A stretch of 64,000 nt of DNA, taken from positions 1,116,001-1,180,000 of the forward strand of contig CM047805.1 of the NCBI GenBank assembly GCA_026214975.1, in the 5' to 3' direction. Made by a program: the position numbers and the translations under genes. The stretch is from Gentiana macrophylla (taxonomy: Eukaryota > Streptophyta > Magnoliopsida > Gentianales > Gentianaceae). Below are positions 54,101 through 64,000 of this stretch, piece after piece. Every line of letters starts with the position of its first letter. Positions within the stretch are counted from its first letter, which is position 1. Under the pieces are notes generated by a model. It made no database searches and was not told the DNA's origin. It was given only the letters and a program-made list of their open reading frames with translations.

Positions 54101-55225
54101 CTATTGCGGGGAGTTCCCACCCCGATAGATTGATATGGCATTATGAACGCAGAGGCAGGTATACTGTAAAGTCCGGTTACTTTCTCGCACTGAGCTTATT
54201 TGGTGGCTTGCCTGACTCGCAACGTGCGTCTTCTTCTTCGGGGCCTGCTAAAGTGTGGCGAGATATATGGAGGATTGACGTTCCGCCGCGGGTTCACCAC
54301 TTTCTATGGCGATGTCTACAGGGTTGTTTGCCGATAGGAGAACAATTTTCTAGGCGCAACATGGGTTTAGGGCTTTGTTTGGCATGCGGTGGGGAGATGG
54401 AGTCTTTGCGTCATGTGCTGTTTGAGTGTGCTTACGCCAGGGAGATTTGGTCTGCCTCGCCCTTTGGCGAACAGCAGCTGAGCCGCGGGTCGAGCTTTAA
54501 AGATTTTCTCAGTGAGGCACTCAGACATTATTCTCTGGAGGAGGCCTCTACTTTCTGTATGTTGCTCTGGAACCTTTGGAAAGCCCGCCAGAAGGTCTTG
54601 CTTTTGATGATGCGCCTATCTATGTCTCTCGTGTGGTTGCGGCATCTTTAGCGAGGCAGCGGTGGAATATCGACAAAGCTATGGCGCCTCATCGGATGTG
54701 TTTGACGGACCAGGCCACCCGCATACACGGGGTCCCGCCTTTCTACGGTAGTAGTTGGAAGTGCACATCGATGCCTCCGCCACGGAGTCGGGCTCTGGAA
54801 TTGGCATACTATTTCGAGATGTGGTAGGATCGATTGTAGGCCGCTTTCTCATTCCACTTTGACCCGGCATTCGCGCGAGATTCCGAGATGCAGCGCGATT
54901 CTATTAGCTGATGAGGAGGTCCGGGCATCTCGGGCTATCTAGATTACCTTTGAGACGGATTGTTTGACTTATGTACAAGCCTTACTACGGCCGGTGATGA
55001 TGATTTGTCTGCTTCGGTTGTTTAGCGCGTGATTGTCTGGCGCTCGTCCCGCCTTTCCGCCTTCCCTTTTCTCCTTTTAAAGCGGGATCGGGAATTTTCC
55101 AAAGACATTTGCTAGCTAGATACTGGTCTGAAGCCACTGTCGTCGTTTTCTTGGGAGCAAACCCCTCACGATGTAATTTCGCCGCTATTGCGACTTTGAC
55201 TTGAGTTAATATATTCCTCTTTTAT
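51113..55225 (+). pseudogene. LINE ORF2: endonuclease-reverse transcriptase, frameshifted
   Basis: It starts ATG at 51113 with the APE-type endonuclease (NLLCWNCRGLGQP, FLSETKLSR, GDFNEIL). The frame breaks at about 51540, and 51540-52400 is scattered over several frames. From about 52520 one frame carries a well-kept reverse transcriptase (LVPKVASPTRVTELRPIALC, SGNQSAFVSGRLITDNA, GIRQGDPLSPFLF, catalytic LLFADDSMLF, GKYLGMPF). After a change near 54080, zf-RVT follows (VWRDIWRIDVPPRVHHFLWR, CLACGGEMESLRHVLFEC). A degenerate RNase H-like tail (HIDAS, GIGILFRDVVGSIVG) lies near 54760-54850. It would nick and reverse-transcribe at the target if intact. Confidence 0.88.
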
Positions 55226-55238
55226 TCAAAAAAAAAAA

Positions 55239-56172
55239 TGTAATTGATTTTCTTATATTTATGTACACTATTTTATGCGTGTGTTATTTACTTATAGTTT
55301 TTTTTTTGTTTTGAATTGTCTGAAATTATGTCGAACTTCAGCGTGCTTAAAACTCACTTGAACCAATCTTGAGTATAATTAAATGACAGTCTTTATTTTA
55401 CTGTATACCACCACACCTACCCGACTAAAACTCAGTTGAATCAATCTTGTTCAATTTAATATGCCCAAACAAACTCAACCGAGCTTACGAGTGATTGTTA
55501 AGATTTCTTGAGTATATTTCTGATTCGCCTCGAATGGGAGTACTAAAACCGTAGGTATCAAAATCAAATTTTGATACCTATGGACACTATTCATATGGGT
55601 ATCATATTTTTATCTCCAACAATAGGTATCAAAATCAAATTTTGGTACTTATAAATAACATCTCCAACAATAGGTATCAAATTCATATATCAAAATTATT
55701 TTTCTTGTATTTTAATTAGTTTCTTGATGTTTTAAGTATATATCATTATTGTGTTAGTTAATATTTTTTTCTACAATAATTTTTAAAAAAAAATTTATAC
55801 AATATCGTATGAAAAAATATCTAAAATAAATTTAATATACCATTTAAGATTACATAGATAAAAAACATTTAATATACCATTTAAAACATCAAGACCTTTA
55901 AAACATTTAATATACCATTTAAAACATTTAAAAAAACATTTAGCATCTCCAATGGAGATAAACTTTTCAATCTGCCAAGTGTAACACTCATCGATTACTA
56001 GTTGAATTACGGATAAGATTTTCGATTTTAATTGCAATTATTCTATATATATCGGAGCTACTAACATTATTTTTCTACACTTCATCTTTAATTGTCATGA
56101 AAAGTATAATTTCTATCTTACAAGCTATTTTTACAAGATTTTCCCTTGTTTTATCAATGGATAAAGGAAAAT
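55239..56172. other. AT-rich region with GGTATCAAAATC repeats
   Basis: AGGTATCAAAATCAAATTTT recurs at about 55552, 55622 and (shorter) 55672, partly as a palindrome with GATACCTA, alternating with ATCTCCAACAATAGG. The phrase ACATTTAATATACCATTTAA recurs at 55820-55930. These may be subterminal repeats of the Harbinger remnant that follows. Confidence 0.5.
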
Positions 56173-57112
56173 GTTGTTGGATAAATACAATCGTGAGGAT
56201 GAAGAAACTCGTAACGAAGATGAAGAAATTATGGCCATACTCATTTGCACAAGAAGAAGATGTTCGTGGAGGAGGATCATCTCAATGGGGTGGTTCTGTT
56301 CCGGGGACGCAAATACATACGTCGTCATAGAGAGGCTGCAAACAATTTATTACACCAACAATATTTTGCAAATCCAAGTGTGTACGCACCGGATTTGTTT
56401 CGTTCTCGATTTAGAATGCATAGACATCTTTGTGAAAAGATCATGCGTGATGTTTCCATCCACAATAACTATTTTGTTCGGAGGAGTGATGCCACCAATG
56501 ACCCGGCTTTACAACAATGCAAAAGGTCACATGTGCCATAAGGCAACTAGCATATAGGCACGGTTGCGGATCTGTTTGATTTACACTTGGGGCATAGCCG
56601 AATCAACAAGCATAGAGATTTTGAAAATGTTCACTCGATCCATATTTCGGTGTATGGGAATGAATATTTGCGTCGTCCAAATGACTTGCATCGGTTGTTG
56701 GCCAAAGTCAAGAAAGAGGGTTCCCAGGGGATGTTAGGTACCTCGATTGTATGCATTAAGCGGTGGAATGCATGTCCAAAAGGTCAAAGGGCAATTCACA
56801 GGATATAAAAGGACGTGCAACAATCATTCTAGAGGCGAGTGGCATCATATGATACGTGGATTTGGCATGCATTCTTTGGACTTCCGGGATCTTTGAATGA
56901 TCTCAATGTCCTTGCCAAGTCCCCTTTGTTTGATGATGTATGTATGGGTGTAAACCATCAAGTTGACTACGAAGTTAACGGAAGACATTATGGTAATTGC
57001 TATTATTTAGTTGATGGTATATACCCTGAATGGTCCACTTTTGTGAAGACCATATCTAATCCCGGTACACCAATGTAACAATATTTTGCCAAGATGCAAG
57101 AGTGATGTGGCC
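56173..57112 (+). pseudogene. PIF/Harbinger transposase (HARBI1/PF04827-like), frameshifted
   Basis: The start is probably ATG at 56173 (MLLDKYNREDEETRNEDEE). One frame gives LFRGRKYIRRHREAANNLL, YFANPSVYAPDLFRSRFRMH and CEKIMRDV. A damaged middle part follows. 56839-57078 carries the DDE-domain piece ASYDTWIWHAFFGLPGSLND, LNVLAKSPLFDD and YYLVDGIYPEWSTFVKTI. These are hallmark stretches of the plant Harbinger nuclease. Stops and frame changes occur at about 56540, 56810 and 57078, so it is dead. Terminal inverted repeats were not located. Confidence 0.85.
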
Positions 57113-57328
57113 CAGATAATACCCGATTCAAGAGGAAGATTGAGTCTTTTATTTAGTCTTTTAATTAGTCTTTTATTATCCCACATTGGTTAATTGTCTT
57201 TTATATTTATTATTATTTTTAATTATTGTTATTTTGTCCCACATTGATAAAATGACAATTGGACTTGGAGTCTGTAGCCTATATAAGGCATTTCCTTGTA
57301 TTTGAATATGAGCTTACTAGTCAGAAAC
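57113..57328. other. LTR-like or promoter-like AT-rich segment
   Basis: It contains CCCACATTGGTTAATTGTC, a second CCCACATTGATAAAATGAC and the TATA-like CTATATAAGGC, a combination often seen in plant LTR or TRIM ends. No second LTR or duplication was found. Confidence 0.3.
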
Positions 57329-57343
57329 CCGTGCATTGCACGG
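57329..57343. repeat. 15-bp perfect palindrome CCGTGCATTGCACGG
   Basis: Seven-base arms around one central T form a short GC-rich hairpin. ACCCGTGC-N-GCACGG hairpins are common near plant Helitron ends, but no TC/CTRR termini can be paired here, so a Helitron is only a suggestion. Confidence 0.6.
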
Positions 57344-57399
57344 AGACGTATGACAATGTGATTACCTGCAGATAAAGGGGTGGGTAGTCCTACGTCATA

Positions 57400-58760
57400 C
57401 CTCATTGCACCCTACCTCTCTTCCCACCCTGCCTTACTCACCGCTATCATACCATACCCACCGCCCTATCCTACCCTACCCAATATCACCATATCTTACC
57501 ATCGACATCCTACCAACTTACCAATTACCTACTCTACTCCACTTTCATCCACCCCAACCCTACCCTACCTTACTCATCATACCACTCTACCTTCCCACCA
57601 TCCCATCATTCTCTATCCTACCCAACCCACCACCCCACGGTACCCTACCACCACCCAACCCTACCTTATCCACCATTCTACTTTACCCTATCTTACCCAC
57701 CACACCACCATATCTTACCTTTCCCACTACCCCAAGCTATCATACCCTACTCAACCCTCCCCAACCTCCCCAACCCTACCTTACCCACCACTTCACCCTA
57801 CCCTACCCAACATCATACCTTGCCCTACCCACCGCTATCATACCCTAAACCACCTTATCCTACCCTACCCGATATCACATATCTTACCCTCGACATCCTA
57901 CCCACCTTACCCATTACCTACTCTACTCCACTTTCATCCACCTTACCCTACCCTACATCACCCATCATACCACCCTACCTTCCCCCCACCCCACCGTTCT
58001 CTACCCTACCCAACTCACCACCCCACCATACCCTACCCACCACCCAACCCCACCCTATCCATCATTCCACTCTACCCTATCTTATCCACCACACCACCTT
58101 ACCATACCTTACCCACTACCCCAACCTATCCTACCCTACTCAACCCTCCCTAACCCTACCTTACCCACCATTTCACCCTACCCTATCCACCACCCAACCC
58201 TACCCTATCTTACCAATCACACCACCATACCTTACCTTACCCACTACCCCAACCTATCCTACCCTTCCCAACCCTACCTTACCCACCACTGCACCCTACC
58301 CTACCCACCATCCTACCCTACCCACCACCCTACCTTACCCTACCCTATCCACCATTGCACCCTACCCTACCCACCATCCAACCCTACCCTATCCACCATT
58401 GCACCCTACCCCACCCACCATCCAACCCTACCCTATCCACCATTCCACTATACCCTATCTTACCCATCAAACCACCATACCTTACCTTACCCACTACCCC
58501 AACTTATCCTATCCTATTCAACCCTCCATAACCCTACCATACCCACCACTGCACTCTACCCTACCCACCATCATACCCTACCCTACCATCCTACCTTACC
58601 TTACCCACTACCCCAACCTACCTTACCCTACTCTTCCCTACTGTACCCTACCTACCCTACCTTACCCACCACTTCACCTTACCATACCTTGCCCACCACC
58701 CCTTACCTACCCTACCTACCACCACCCCTACCAACCCCTACCCTACCCTACCTTACCCGA
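57400..58760 (+). repeat. 1.36-kb C/A/T-only minisatellite (CCCTACC / CCCACC type)
   Basis: A long array of degenerate 5-12 bp units (ACCCTACC, CCCACCA, CTATCC) has almost no guanine on the plus strand. The minus strand is correspondingly rich in GGGTAGGGT and GGGTGGTGGG runs. Longer blocks such as TACCTTACCCACTACCCCAA recur, showing a higher-order duplication. It is not the plant telomere repeat. Confidence 0.95.
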
Positions 58761-58761
58761 T

Positions 58762-59770
58762 TTTTAATTTGCTAGCAGATTTTATTACGTGTGGGGCGAA
58801 TTTTTTTATTTAAATTGGTGAGAGATTTTCGATTTTGCAATAAAATCATTGATTTTGTATTTTTTAATTTTTTTCCCGGATTTTTTTTTATTTGCTGGCA
58901 GATTTTCCGGATTTAATGCTTGGGACCGGGAGAGATTTTCGATTTTGCAATATGATTTTGTATTTTTAATTTTTTTCCAGATTTATTTGTTGGTTTTATT
59001 TAAGAGTCGGTTTTTTTTTCTAATACGCTGGCTTCCATTTTTGGTTCACTATTAAATTAATCTCAGTATAAAACCTATTAATATGCTATTATTGCGAAAT
59101 CACACACTATTAATGTGCTATCATTGTGTAAATGTTTTAGAGGATTGCACATAAATTCTATTAATGTGAAATTTTTAATCATAATTTTTTAAGAGTGGTT
59201 TTTTTTTCTAAAGAGTCGGTTTTATAAATTTGTATTTTACTATTTTCCTAAAGAGGCGGTTTTTTAAAGTTATGTTTGACGTTTTTTTTAAAGAGTCAAT
59301 TTTAAATTGATTTGAATATAAATGCTATTAATGCCTGGTTCTTTTAATTTGCTGGCAAATTTTATTACATGTGGGCGATTTTTTTTTATTTAAATTGGTG
59401 AGAGATTTTCGATTTTGCCATAAATTCATTGATTTTGTATTTTTTATTTTTTTCCCCGGCTTTTTTTTTTATTTGCAGGAAGATTTTCCGGATTTAATGC
59501 TTGGGACCGGGAGAGATTTTTAATTTTGCAATAAATTCACTGATTTTGTATTTTTTGTTTTTTTAAATCTTTTTTTCCAGATTTATTTGCCGGTTTTATT
59601 TAAGAGTCGGTTTTTATTTTTTCTAATACGCTGACTTCCATTTTTGGTTCACTATTAAATTGATTTTAGTATAAACGCTATTAATATGCTATTATTGTGA
59701 AATCACACGCTATTAATGTGCTATCATTGTGTAAATATTTTAGATGATTACACATAAATTCTATTAATTC
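58762..59770. repeat. Direct duplication with 580-bp spacing
   Basis: The unit starting TTTTTAATTTGCTAGCAGAT at 58761 recurs at 59341. Shared landmarks are GGTGAGAGATTTTCGATTTT, ATGCTTGGGACCGGGAGAGA and ATGCTATTATTG. Copies differ by substitutions and T-run lengths, so the duplication is not very recent. Confidence 0.85.
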
Positions 59771-59932
59771 TGTTTTTTTATTAAATTAAATCATGTGTAT
59801 ATTTTTAAATATTTCATTTTTTAGAAGATCTTGTTTGATTTTGTTTATAAATTTGTTTAATTTCGTATTTTTTATAATTTAATTTAATCAAGGATTTTTT
59901 TAAAAATCTCTAGGACTTGTTTAATTTAATTT

Positions 59933-60530
59933 AATAAGAAGAAGAGTAGAGATGGCAATTTTAACTCGAAACATTAGACAATGAAATTGAAGTGTTATTT
60001 AAAAATAAAATAAAATAAAGTAACATGTATTGATCTAAGATATCAATGAAAAATTCTATGACCGAAAAAACATGAAAAAAAAACCAACCTTTTCGTTTTA
60101 AGGTTTAGCAAAATGGATTGTTTCGATTCAGTCAGAAAAGTGTCCTTCAAGATGTTGAACAACCTAAAAAAACATATTCATCAGGAAAAAAATAATTTAA
60201 TAAGAAGAAGAGTAGTGATGGCAATTTTAACTCGAAACATTAGACAATGAAATTGAAGTGTTATTTAAAAATAAAATAAAATAAAGTAACATGTATTGAT
60301 CTAAGATATCAATGAAAAATTCTATGACCGAAAAAACATGAAAAAAAACCAACATTTTCGTCTTAAGGTTTAGCAAAGTGGATTGTTTCGATTCAGTCGG
60401 AAAAATGTTCTTCAAGACGTTGAACAATTCAAGAAACATATTCATCAGGAAAATGTGATTGAATAAGAAGAAAAGTAGTGATGACAATTTTAACTCAATT
60501 GGGAGAAATGAGAATGAAATGAGGTTTACT
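59933..60530. repeat. Tandem duplication, period about 263-266 bp
   Basis: AATAAGAAGAAGAGTAG starts copies at 59933 and 60199, and a diverged partial copy starts at 60462. The first two share long stretches, e.g. ACTCGAAACATTAGACAATG. No coding function is seen. Confidence 0.88.
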
Positions 60531-62110
60531 GAGAGTAGGGGGTACGGAGAGTGGGGGGTAGATAATGGGATAGAAGTGATTGTGGAGTAAATTTATTGAG
60601 ATTTTAGAGATTAGTTTAAAAAAAAAGATTTTGGAGATTAATTGATTGATTCTAGGTTTTTTTTTTATTTTAAACGTGTTTATATGGGGAATGGTCCGGG
60701 TCAATTTTCGGGTTTGGGTCAAAATTACGGGTAATTGGATTAAAAACACTCGTCTATATATTATATATAGATTATTGAATCAAAAAACTATTTTGATTGA
60801 AATTCAGAGATTGAATTTTCATCATAAGAAACTTTCAGAGATTGGGTTTCTTTCAAGAAGTTTTCAGAGATTGGACTTCTTTCGATTATCCTGTGACGGG
60901 GTAATTGGTTGGTGTTCCTGAGATGGGATCACCGTAGTAAATATTCTGAGATGGAGTATTTACATATCCTTTTGTTATTTTCGTTATATATATTCAAAAA
61001 GCCATAAAAATATACTTTTCAAAGCTGAATCGTTTGCTGTACTTTAATCAACGATCCTACGAGTTTCGGTTTATATCAATAAGGATGGGATAAAAGGCTT
61101 AGGAGAACTTTCTTTATATAGGAGAGAAATCCTTGTCCTCCAAGGATTTAATAATTAATACAAAATCAATTATAATAATCCTTTTTCATAAAAGATATTC
61201 CTAGCATAATCTAGAGTAAATCTAGAATATATAAGGATCAATATAATATATTTTCCTTAATTAATTATTTAACAAATAAACAATTAATCACATGACATGT
61301 AATTATCCAAGAAAACTAATTTCTCTCTAATTACAACATGTCACAACACGCCATACCCCAGTCAAATAAGGCTAGCACACAAAATTTCACATAATGGGCC
61401 GAGTCCACGAAAAATGTCTTTTCCATGTATTTAATTATTTAGCCCACTAAATAATTATTCGCACATCAATTAAATAGTCCAACTACTTAATTATCATTGA
61501 GGCCCAACGTCGAGAAACATATGCATGTTAGGAGCCACATCGGGGACCATGGACCTATAACCAGTAGCTACAATAAATTAAATAAAATTATTCATCGAAT
61601 GTAACAATTCTTATTCAATCTATTAATTCCGGGATTACGCCACCATAAACCCGGAATCGAACTCTATCGATTATAGATATATACTTACACTCTAATCACT
61701 GAGTAAAAGCGTCCATTGATATAATCATTACATACGGATAAATTATCCATAGACTGTTCGTTTTGATTCGGGATATCTCCGTAAACCCTTCTCAAAACAT
61801 CTTATCCTTATTTACCATTAAACCCTAGTGATTAATTAGTTCATAACTAATATAATATGAACTGGGCCCATCGATCAGTTTCTAGGATTAACAAATAAGG
61901 GAACTGTCTGCCTACTTCCCGTAGGAAGGAATGGATTCCATATCTGTGAAGTCACAGACTACTCACTCATTCCAGAATAGAGCCAACGAGAAGTGTTCAG
62001 ATCACATGTATCCAAGTGATCCTTAACTAACACATCAAACCCTATTTTGAACCAAGCAGTAAACTGTGATCACATCAGGATTGAGATTAATCCATATATT
62101 ATCATAAATA
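60531..62110. other. Unassigned repeat-like DNA, possibly a solo LTR
   Basis: From about 60970 to 62120 the sequence has LTR-like traits on the minus strand, with TG...CA-compatible ends (CGAAAATAACA, TGTTGCTCTG) and TATA-like motifs, but no matching 5-bp duplication was found. No coding region is recognised. Confidence 0.25.
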
Positions 62111-62119
62111 TGATAAATC

Positions 62120-62990
62120 AGAGCAACACAGCAACACAGTAACAGTAACAAAGTAACACATTTTATTAACATCCAAAATATTACAATTAACATTGTGTAA
62201 TACAACAATCGATCAAAAAATGCTTCATATCCTAATGAAACAATCTATCAAAGCATTATGGAGATGCAACTCCGGGGGAACTATTGGATGTAACCAAAAA
62301 GCCTATCAATGAAACTAAAACATTCTTCAAGTTCTTGAAGACAAAAGCAGTTTGTTTTACCATCTATGGACCTTCATCCTTCAAACCCGCACCACATCAA
62401 ACTCCATGAAAGATGTATGAAGCAGAAAATGCATCAAATAGCATCGGCTCGGCCTCATCAATAGAGAATCTAGGCTCCTCCAATTTTCTAAAGACAGAGA
62501 AACACAAACATAACCATTTGAATCAAGAAAGTAACCACCAACAAAGTAACACACTCTATTTTTGTTCTCAACAAAGTAACACACTAGTCTGTTTTTGTTC
62601 TCAACAAAGTAACACACCAACTAAGTAACACGCCAACAAAGAAACACACTAGTCTATTTTTGTTCTCAACAAAGTAACACACCAACAAAGGACTGTCTGA
62701 CAACTACTCGTGTTACCACCCGGATTACAAACCGGGCAACATATGCACAGTACAACATATGAAATTAGCCATTAGATTTCCACTTCAATGACAAGAAACT
62801 ACAAGCAAAGATGCTGGGATAAATAACCAAGTGTGTGCACCCTTAAACACTTTATTTGTTGCTCCAAAATCTAATTTTCAGCCTTAAATTTGGCTTATAT
62901 ATGGCTGAAAATGACACAGTAACACAGTATCATAGTAACACAGTAACACAGTAACACACCAACAAAGTAACACTAGTCTATTAGAAAGCT
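62120..62990. repeat. GTAACAC-rich repeat array
   Basis: Runs of ACAGTAACACAGTAACAC and ACAAAGTAACACACCAAC occur at 62125-62160, 62520-62700 and 62910-62975. In the central block a longer unit, ACACACTAGTCTATTTTTG followed by TTCTCAACAAAGTA, repeats three times. The intervening DNA (62160-62510) has no recognised gene. Confidence 0.8.
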
Positions 62991-63065
62991 TAATGATATG
63001 AACCAAGTAAAAAAAACACAATCAATCTTCTTTAAAACATAATAGATGCATCCTTAAACCAAACC

Positions 63066-63317
63066 TTAAACTGTGGGATCACCAATATGATCAACCACAA
63101 CAGACCTACCATTTTTTATGTTTTCAACAGAACTATTAGTCCTCTCGGAAAAAAAAAAACAGAACTATTAGTTTCAACTTCATGGTTATAAAAAAGAGTT
63201 GACGATGGTAGCTTCTATATCTACCATGGCAGTTTCAATACCTGCCTTGGGATTCCTCTCAACCCCAGTTGCCAGAGGAACAGTCCCAGACTCAATACGC
63301 GAATTATCAGAATCTAT
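63066..63317 (-). other. Orphan open frame, possible terminal exon
   Basis: An 83-codon frame without ATG runs between stops. It has protein-like composition (RIESGTVPLATGVERNPKAG, IETAMVDIEATIVNSF, KNGRSVVVDHIGDPTV) and ends in TAA. A TAG acceptor-like site precedes it, and a strong donor AAT|GTAAGTTC lies upstream on the same strand at about 63512. No family is recognised; it may be the last exon of an unknown minus-strand gene or chance. Confidence 0.25.
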
Positions 63318-63601
63318 TTATTCATCGGAATAGATGAAGAAACCAGTTGTTTTCAGCCATTCTTTTCAGAACACTCGAGCTAGCTAGAATTGCATCAACT
63401 TTAATTTTCACATAAAACAACATTTATTCAACGATTTAATTCAATTGAAACTTCCTATTCTGTAATCCGAAGCAAAAAAATACGAAAAAGCTGGAGTCGA
63501 GTAAAATGAACTTACATTGCATATGAGGTCTTTGTTGTCGGAGATAAGAGCTAATCCTCCTCGATAATGCATTATCCACATCGATAGTAAGAGGTGTATA
63601 T

Positions 63602-63764
63602 CAGTGGCGGACTTAAAAAAATTTCTTAGCGGATGCACCAGAACAAATTCGAAGATCAAGTGATGACATTAGTGGTGTTTTTACATTATTTACCAATAAA
63701 CTATATCGTTTTTTTTTATCTCAATGGAACCACTGGCCCCCTACTTCACTTGGATCCGCCCTTG
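63602..63764. mobile_element. hAT-type MITE
   Basis: The ends are CAGTGGCGGACTT and the reverse complement of GGATCCGCCCTTG, an imperfect inverted repeat. A perfect 8-bp duplication GTGTATAT flanks it (63594-63601 and 63765-63772). It is 163 bp long and non-coding. The CAGTGGCGGA terminus is common in plant MITEs. Confidence 0.8.
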
Positions 63765-63772
63765 GTGTATAT

Positions 63773-64000
63773 GCAACCCCTTACACATTCGATTTACATT
63801 TTTCGTAAAACTCTCGAGACGGAACAATGGCAGTCATTAGGCTCGGGCGTTTGTTTCTTGCAATATACTAAAATTGGCACATTATCGTTGGTGGGGCCTT
63901 TGGACAACGAAGATTCCACATTTCACTTTTATTTTTATTATTTCTTTGAAGCTAATCATCATTTCAAAAAAGCGCTTGCCACACGATCGACCTACATTTT
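63773..64000. other. Right edge, nothing recognised
   Basis: Short AT-rich remainder without a supported feature. Confidence 0.4.

Larger units (their letters stand above)
49857..55238 (+). mobile_element. L1-type (non-LTR) LINE
   Basis: ORF1 (DUF4283 plus CCHC knuckle) and ORF2 (endonuclease, reverse transcriptase, zinc-binding and RNase H-like regions) follow one another on one strand. The element ends in an A-run (about 55228-55238). ORF1 has no in-frame ATG, so the 5' end may be truncated. A convincing target duplication was not found by eye. Confidence 0.9.

Noticed and set aside
57241..58760. Interstitial telomere repeat
   Set aside because: Units are CCCTACC/CCCACC-like and vary; the plant telomere unit CCCTAAA is not tandemly repeated here.
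57380..58767. Long open frames of 147-315 residues rich in Pro, Thr, Tyr and Ser
   Set aside because: They arise because a C/A/T-only minisatellite lacks most stop codons in several frames at once; no start context, domain or codon bias supports a gene.
60970..62120. Solo LTR of a copia-type element
   Set aside because: TG/CA-compatible ends can be chosen on the minus strand, but no matching 5-bp target duplication or primer-site context was found, so it stays unassigned.

Overview
The window is nuclear DNA from a flowering plant, most likely a eudicot. It holds spliced genes with GT-AG introns, a plant tRNA-Ala gene, a chromomethylase (a methyltransferase family found in plants), and Mutator, Athila, L1, PIF/Harbinger, hAT and Stowaway-type elements. 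Only four host loci are recognisable: the 3' end of the exocyst gene SEC10 (+, 507-2838), a two-exon complex I gene NDUFS5 (-, 20641-24182), a tRNA-Ala(AGC)-like gene (24509-24583) and a 21-exon CMT3/CMT1-type chromomethylase (-, 25534-48325). Most of the rest is transposable-element sequence.

Region by region: 1-3174 is SEC10 with MITE-like repeats and microsatellites. 3184-19389 is one 16.2-kb Mutator-like element (MULE) between perfect 9-bp target duplications. It has very long compound inverted arms and carries a decayed MURA-type transposase, two outward-facing PF20167-like remnants, a two-B3-domain (REM-like) gene set between direct repeats, and a minus-strand DUF1985 gene with a weak Ulp1-like tail. 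19400-24182 is a repeat-poor spacer and NDUFS5, whose single intron is 3.3 kb. 25534-48325 is the chromomethylase. Its intron 3 is 14.2 kb long because a 13.2-kb Athila-type Ty3/gypsy element (33674-46839) sits in it in the sense orientation, with 2.4-kb LTRs, a 5-bp target duplication, a tRNA-Asp primer site and a polypurine tract. 49857-55238 is an L1-type LINE whose ORF1 and ORF2 overlap by ATGA. 56173-57112 is a Harbinger transposase remnant. 57329-60530 holds a hairpin, a 1.36-kb almost guanine-free minisatellite and two tandem duplications. 60530-64000 holds unassigned repeat-like DNA, a GTAACAC-rich array, an orphan open frame and an hAT-type MITE.

How the parts relate: chromomethylases maintain CHG methylation that silences retrotransposons, so the CMT gene carries a likely target of its own pathway inside an intron. 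The two LTRs and many reading frames differ by short clustered indels, and the CMT itself carries two single-base deletions in its C-terminal exons. Whether these are real decay or uncorrected long-read errors decides how many genes here are functional.
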